A stretch of 64,000 nt of DNA from Daphnia carinata (lineage: Eukaryota; Arthropoda; Branchiopoda; Diplostraca; Daphniidae): contig NC_081332.1 of NCBI RefSeq assembly GCF_022539665.2, forward strand, positions 5,918,303 through 5,982,302, read 5' to 3'. Below are positions 60,960-64,000 of the stretch, piece by piece (the first letter of the stretch is position 1; the number at the start of each line of letters is the position of its first letter). The notes below the pieces were generated by a model, which saw nothing but the letters and a program-made list of their open reading frames with translations, was not told the DNA's origin and made no database searches. The position numbers were made by a program, and so were the translations under genes.

Positions 60960-62220
60960 CGTATGTGTGTGTGTCTTTGTGGTTTTAGGTACGATGATTA
61001 AAATGAAATCCTGGTCGATGATCTTATCTCTGTTCAAAACTTTAACCCAAAGCAGGAAATAGGATTACATTATTATAATTTCTTTCAAAACGCAGCTGTT
61101 TTTAATGGCTGTGTGCTGTTTCGGGAAAGAGGCAAGGATAACCAAAACAAAGAAACAGATAAGTAATGTCTGACGTCATTGCCAAGAAAGAGGAGCCAAC
61201 GAATTCAACTGGTAGGTACTGGGAAATACCCAGAGCGAGGGCCGTATAATTGACGGTCGAAAGTCGCAACACCTGGGCAATACCCAGGCAGTGAATGGGG
61301 AAAAAAAAATGAAAGTCAACTTACGTGACTCACGTGGTCAGAGGAACTCCGAATACTGACGTATTGTGAACACGAATTTTTTCGATGAAAGAAAAGTTTC
61401 ACTTTAAAAGAATGACAATAAAAGGCAAACAAAAAACAATGAATTGGGAGACAACGTGCACACGTGCATTCAAGTCGCCACTTGGACACACACTGGCTTA
61501 CTGTTTTGGCACATCACACTGTTCTGAATCTCCCAGAAGGGGGTGGGATTTAGCGTGAAGCTCCACCTTCTTCGTTCCTTGTTTTCGTTGCCATTTCCTA
61601 ACCACCATCTTTTTCCTCTTGCCTTTGGGTCATTTTTTTAATGCCATCACGCGTTTGTAAAAGTAATCCAGGAATTTGGATTTCGTCATCACATCTAACA
61701 AGTCAGTAATTTACCTGTAATAACTATCACGCAAAGTTCAGTTTACGCTTAACACATGCCAGTTCGAAAAACCTGGATGGTTGGGACGCTTACGTATAAT
61801 CAGACAGCATTAAAAAAGTGGACCGCCAGGTACCGAGGCCAGACCTTCCTACGGAAAGATTTCTGTTAGCTATTTATCATGAAGATTTTGGATTTTCCCC
61901 ATAATTTCTACATTTATGCTTCCCTATGGCTTTCTTTGTGGCTTTAATATTTGCATATGCTGGTAGAATTAAACAAAGAATAGACGGTTCTCGAAAACCA
62001 CATCGCAAACATGCCACTGTTAAAACCTTTCTCCATCTAACTTCCTCAAATACAAATTTTTAAATGCCATTTCTTTTCTTTTTTTTTTAAACGCAGATAG
62101 AACGTGCCACAAAAAGCAAATGATTGTTTACTAAATTTTATAAATTTTACTTTTGTATTGACTTGAACACTTTCATCCGGGTACCGCATCGAATTAACTA
62201 AAGCATGAAAATTTAGCACA
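60960..62220. promoter_or_regulatory. Upstream region of protease 1 and 3' flank of protease 2
   Basis: About 1.3 kb between two genes on the same strand. It contains a GTGTGTGTGT tract near 60964 and two copies of the 15-bp inverted repeat CTGGGNAATACCCAG at 61219-61233 and 61273-61287, about 260-330 bp upstream of the protease 1 start. No gene was seen. Confidence 0.4.
61219..61287. promoter_or_regulatory. Paired inverted-repeat sites upstream of protease 1
   Basis: CTGGGAAATACCCAG at 61219-61233 and CTGGGCAATACCCAG at 61273-61287 differ by one base and share a CTGGG/CCCAG dyad with a 5-base centre; their starts are 54 bp apart. Two near-identical dyads at promoter distance suggest a binding site for a dimeric factor; which factor is unknown. 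Confidence 0.35.
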
Positions 62221-63952
62221 TCACGAAATGTTTTTTAATATCCAATCAATGGCTACAGAAACGCGAGAATAAACTCCCGGGAATCCAGGTGTAGCGCAAC
62301 GCACACCGAAAGAGACGAGGCCTATCACATAATACCTTTCTCCAGCTTGAAACATCAACGGGCCACCTGAATCTCCCTAAATAACCAAAATTAAACCGAA
62401 ATAATAATAATAAATTGTTCGAAAAACAAACTGCAACATGACCTACCCGACAAGCGTCTTTGCCCCCTTCTTCATATCCGGCACACAGAACGGTTTCGTC
62501 TATTCGCAAATGCCTGTGCGATTGATAAGCTTGGGCGCATTTTGACTGTGGAACAACGGGAAGCTGGACTTCCATCAATACACTAGATGCTCGTTCATCT
62601 ATGACATTTCAAGCTTGATAAGGCAAGCCATAATTCAAAACGAAACTGAAAAAAAAAAACTCTACGCTACAGTAAGAAGGAGATCCCCATCCAGCTACGT
62701 AGGGGAAAATTTCAGTGGAATCCAGCGAACGCCAACGACGATCGATTGGTAAGCAAATCGGTTGGATATCACCTGAAATAATACAATAATCATCTTTTGC
62801 TCGGGGATCTTGAATAAAATGATACCGTACTCGTGAATGGAATAAAATCTGATAAACGAATTATCGCAATGTCGTAACTGGGTCCCCGTCCACTCTTGAC
62901 GAAGCGTTCGTGAACGGTTACACGCTCGATGTAGTAATCCTGTGGGCCATATTCACTTGTTCCATGTTCACCCAGCCGTACAAATATTCTGCAAAATCGA
63001 TTCGTAATTTTAGTGAAACATTTTAAAGACAAGGCATTGAAATTCACTCACAAGTCCCGACGGTTATACACGCAATGAGCCGCAGTTAACACGTGATGTT
63101 TGGTTATGAGGGCCCCACCGCAATTGTACTCTATCCCAGTGCCGTCGTAGTACCCAAGGCGTGCCAACCACGGCCAAGCACCTGCACAGGATGGTACCGG
63201 TCGTTTAGCGAAAAGTCATTAAAAAGAAATTTACGAAAATTTATTTAACCCTTGGGTGCTACTACGCCACCGGCTATGCGAGCACGAGTAGTAGCAAAAG
63301 GCACCGTGCCGCATTTACGAGGTAAACGGGGCTGGACAATATCAGTCGATTCCGGAGGCCATAATTGACGACTAATGACAAACTTGTTTTCACCAGAGAT
63401 CCTGGACATTGCCACTGTGTCATTTTGGATTTGGTTGTCAAGAAGGTTTGCTTCGATACTATCAGGGAACACGATTGGCGGTATGTTCGAATGTTTGCAG
63501 CATATCTGTCATTGAAAATTCCCCGTCATTATTGAATCGCTGAAGGTGATTTTGCGGATTTGAAAAGCGATGAAGCGACGATGATGGATACCTTTTTTGG
63601 ATGCCGATCATCCGCGGAACCGCAATTATAACGACCGCCTACTTCCCTGAACCCGTGCGGTACTGGTAGATGATGATTATCGCTTGATCGCGCACATAAC
63701 TTTGGTAATCGGCAAACGCCCGGATGGCCTTCCCATGTTAAACAACTTTGATATCCTTTAGAAAACAAAAGAGAATTTCATTAAACAAGTAAGGACACCA
63801 TAAATGATTCAATAATAACAAAGAAATATTATTAATTAAAGAATACCAAAAGTCAAGTCCATGACGGTTAATGCAACTTGCGCTCCACCAATCGAGCAGG
63901 TGATAAATAAAAAACAAATCACCAGAACATGATTGAGCAAAATAAGACGCAT
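62221..63952 (-). CDS. CLIP-domain trypsin-like serine protease 2
   Basis: Paralogue of the protease at 59082-60959, same strand. Minus-strand exons are 63847-63952, 63592-63755, 63250-63505, 63052-63181, 62831-62988, 62671-62772, 62447-62598 and 62221-62376, 407 codons. Signal peptide around [24 protein letters not shown] domain with the six-Cys pattern ([20 protein letters not shown], then [16 protein letters not shown]); activation site [15 protein letters not shown]. Triad: TAAHC, YDIAII and GDSGGP, with Asp at the S1 position (KDACRGDSGGP). The last three exons are 102, 152 and 156 nt, exactly as in protease 1, showing that they come from a tandem duplication. The CLIP and linker regions have diverged far more than the catalytic domain. 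Confidence 0.95.
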
Positions 63953-64000
63953 TCCTACAACCAACAAAAGATCGTTATTTTGGTTAAACACAATCATTAC

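Overview
This window is eukaryotic nuclear DNA, most likely from an arthropod and probably a branchiopod crustacean such as Daphnia. The reasons are compact multi-exon genes, many GT-AG introns of about 60-100 nt, T- and A-rich intron tracts, and arthropod-type gene content (CLIP-domain serine proteases, a Vreteno-like Tudor protein, a class I myosin). The organism is an inference; no taxon-specific marker was seen. I saw no tRNA, rRNA or CRISPR array.

Layout. Plus strand: the 3' part of CCT5 (266-2536), TMED7 (6465-7241), a class I myosin with a large motor-domain insertion (coding from about 10688 or 11012 to 17649), a PEAK1/PRAG1-family pseudokinase scaffold (23015-30032), CDV3 (31467-32488), and a mucin-like EGF-SEA-EGF single-pass membrane protein (42084-49937). 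Minus strand: an SV2-type transporter with a luminal pentapeptide-like domain (33822-39557), a Vreteno-like RRM-MYND-Tudor protein of the piRNA pathway (54289-57836), and two paralogous CLIP-domain trypsin-like proteases (59082-60959 and 62221-63952). Almost every splice model was checked by hand: joined exon lengths are divisible by three and phases agree. TMED7, CDV3, SV2, the pseudokinase, the SEA protein, the Vreteno-like protein and both proteases give complete frames of 211, 270, 658, 1488, 1186, 1018, 419 and 407 codons.

The gene neighbours do not form a pathway. CCT5 folds proteins, TMED7 acts in the early secretory pathway, the myosin and the pseudokinase suggest cytoskeletal and signalling roles, SV2 is vesicular, and the two proteases are a local tandem duplication probably used in haemolymph proteolytic cascades. 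SV2 and the SEA protein are divergent and share a 2.5 kb upstream region. CDV3/SV2 and SEA protein/Vreteno are convergent pairs.

The least ordinary DNA is a 2.3 kb near-symmetrical inverted repeat at about 50250-52610, with an axis near 51428 and nested palindromes, followed by a truncated extra copy. Other points worth a second look are a shared sequence of about 125 bp inside two different introns of CCT5, an insertion of roughly 100 residues in the myosin cardiomyopathy loop, a 14-nt microexon, a kinase fold that has lost its catalytic motifs, and a few orphan exon candidates.
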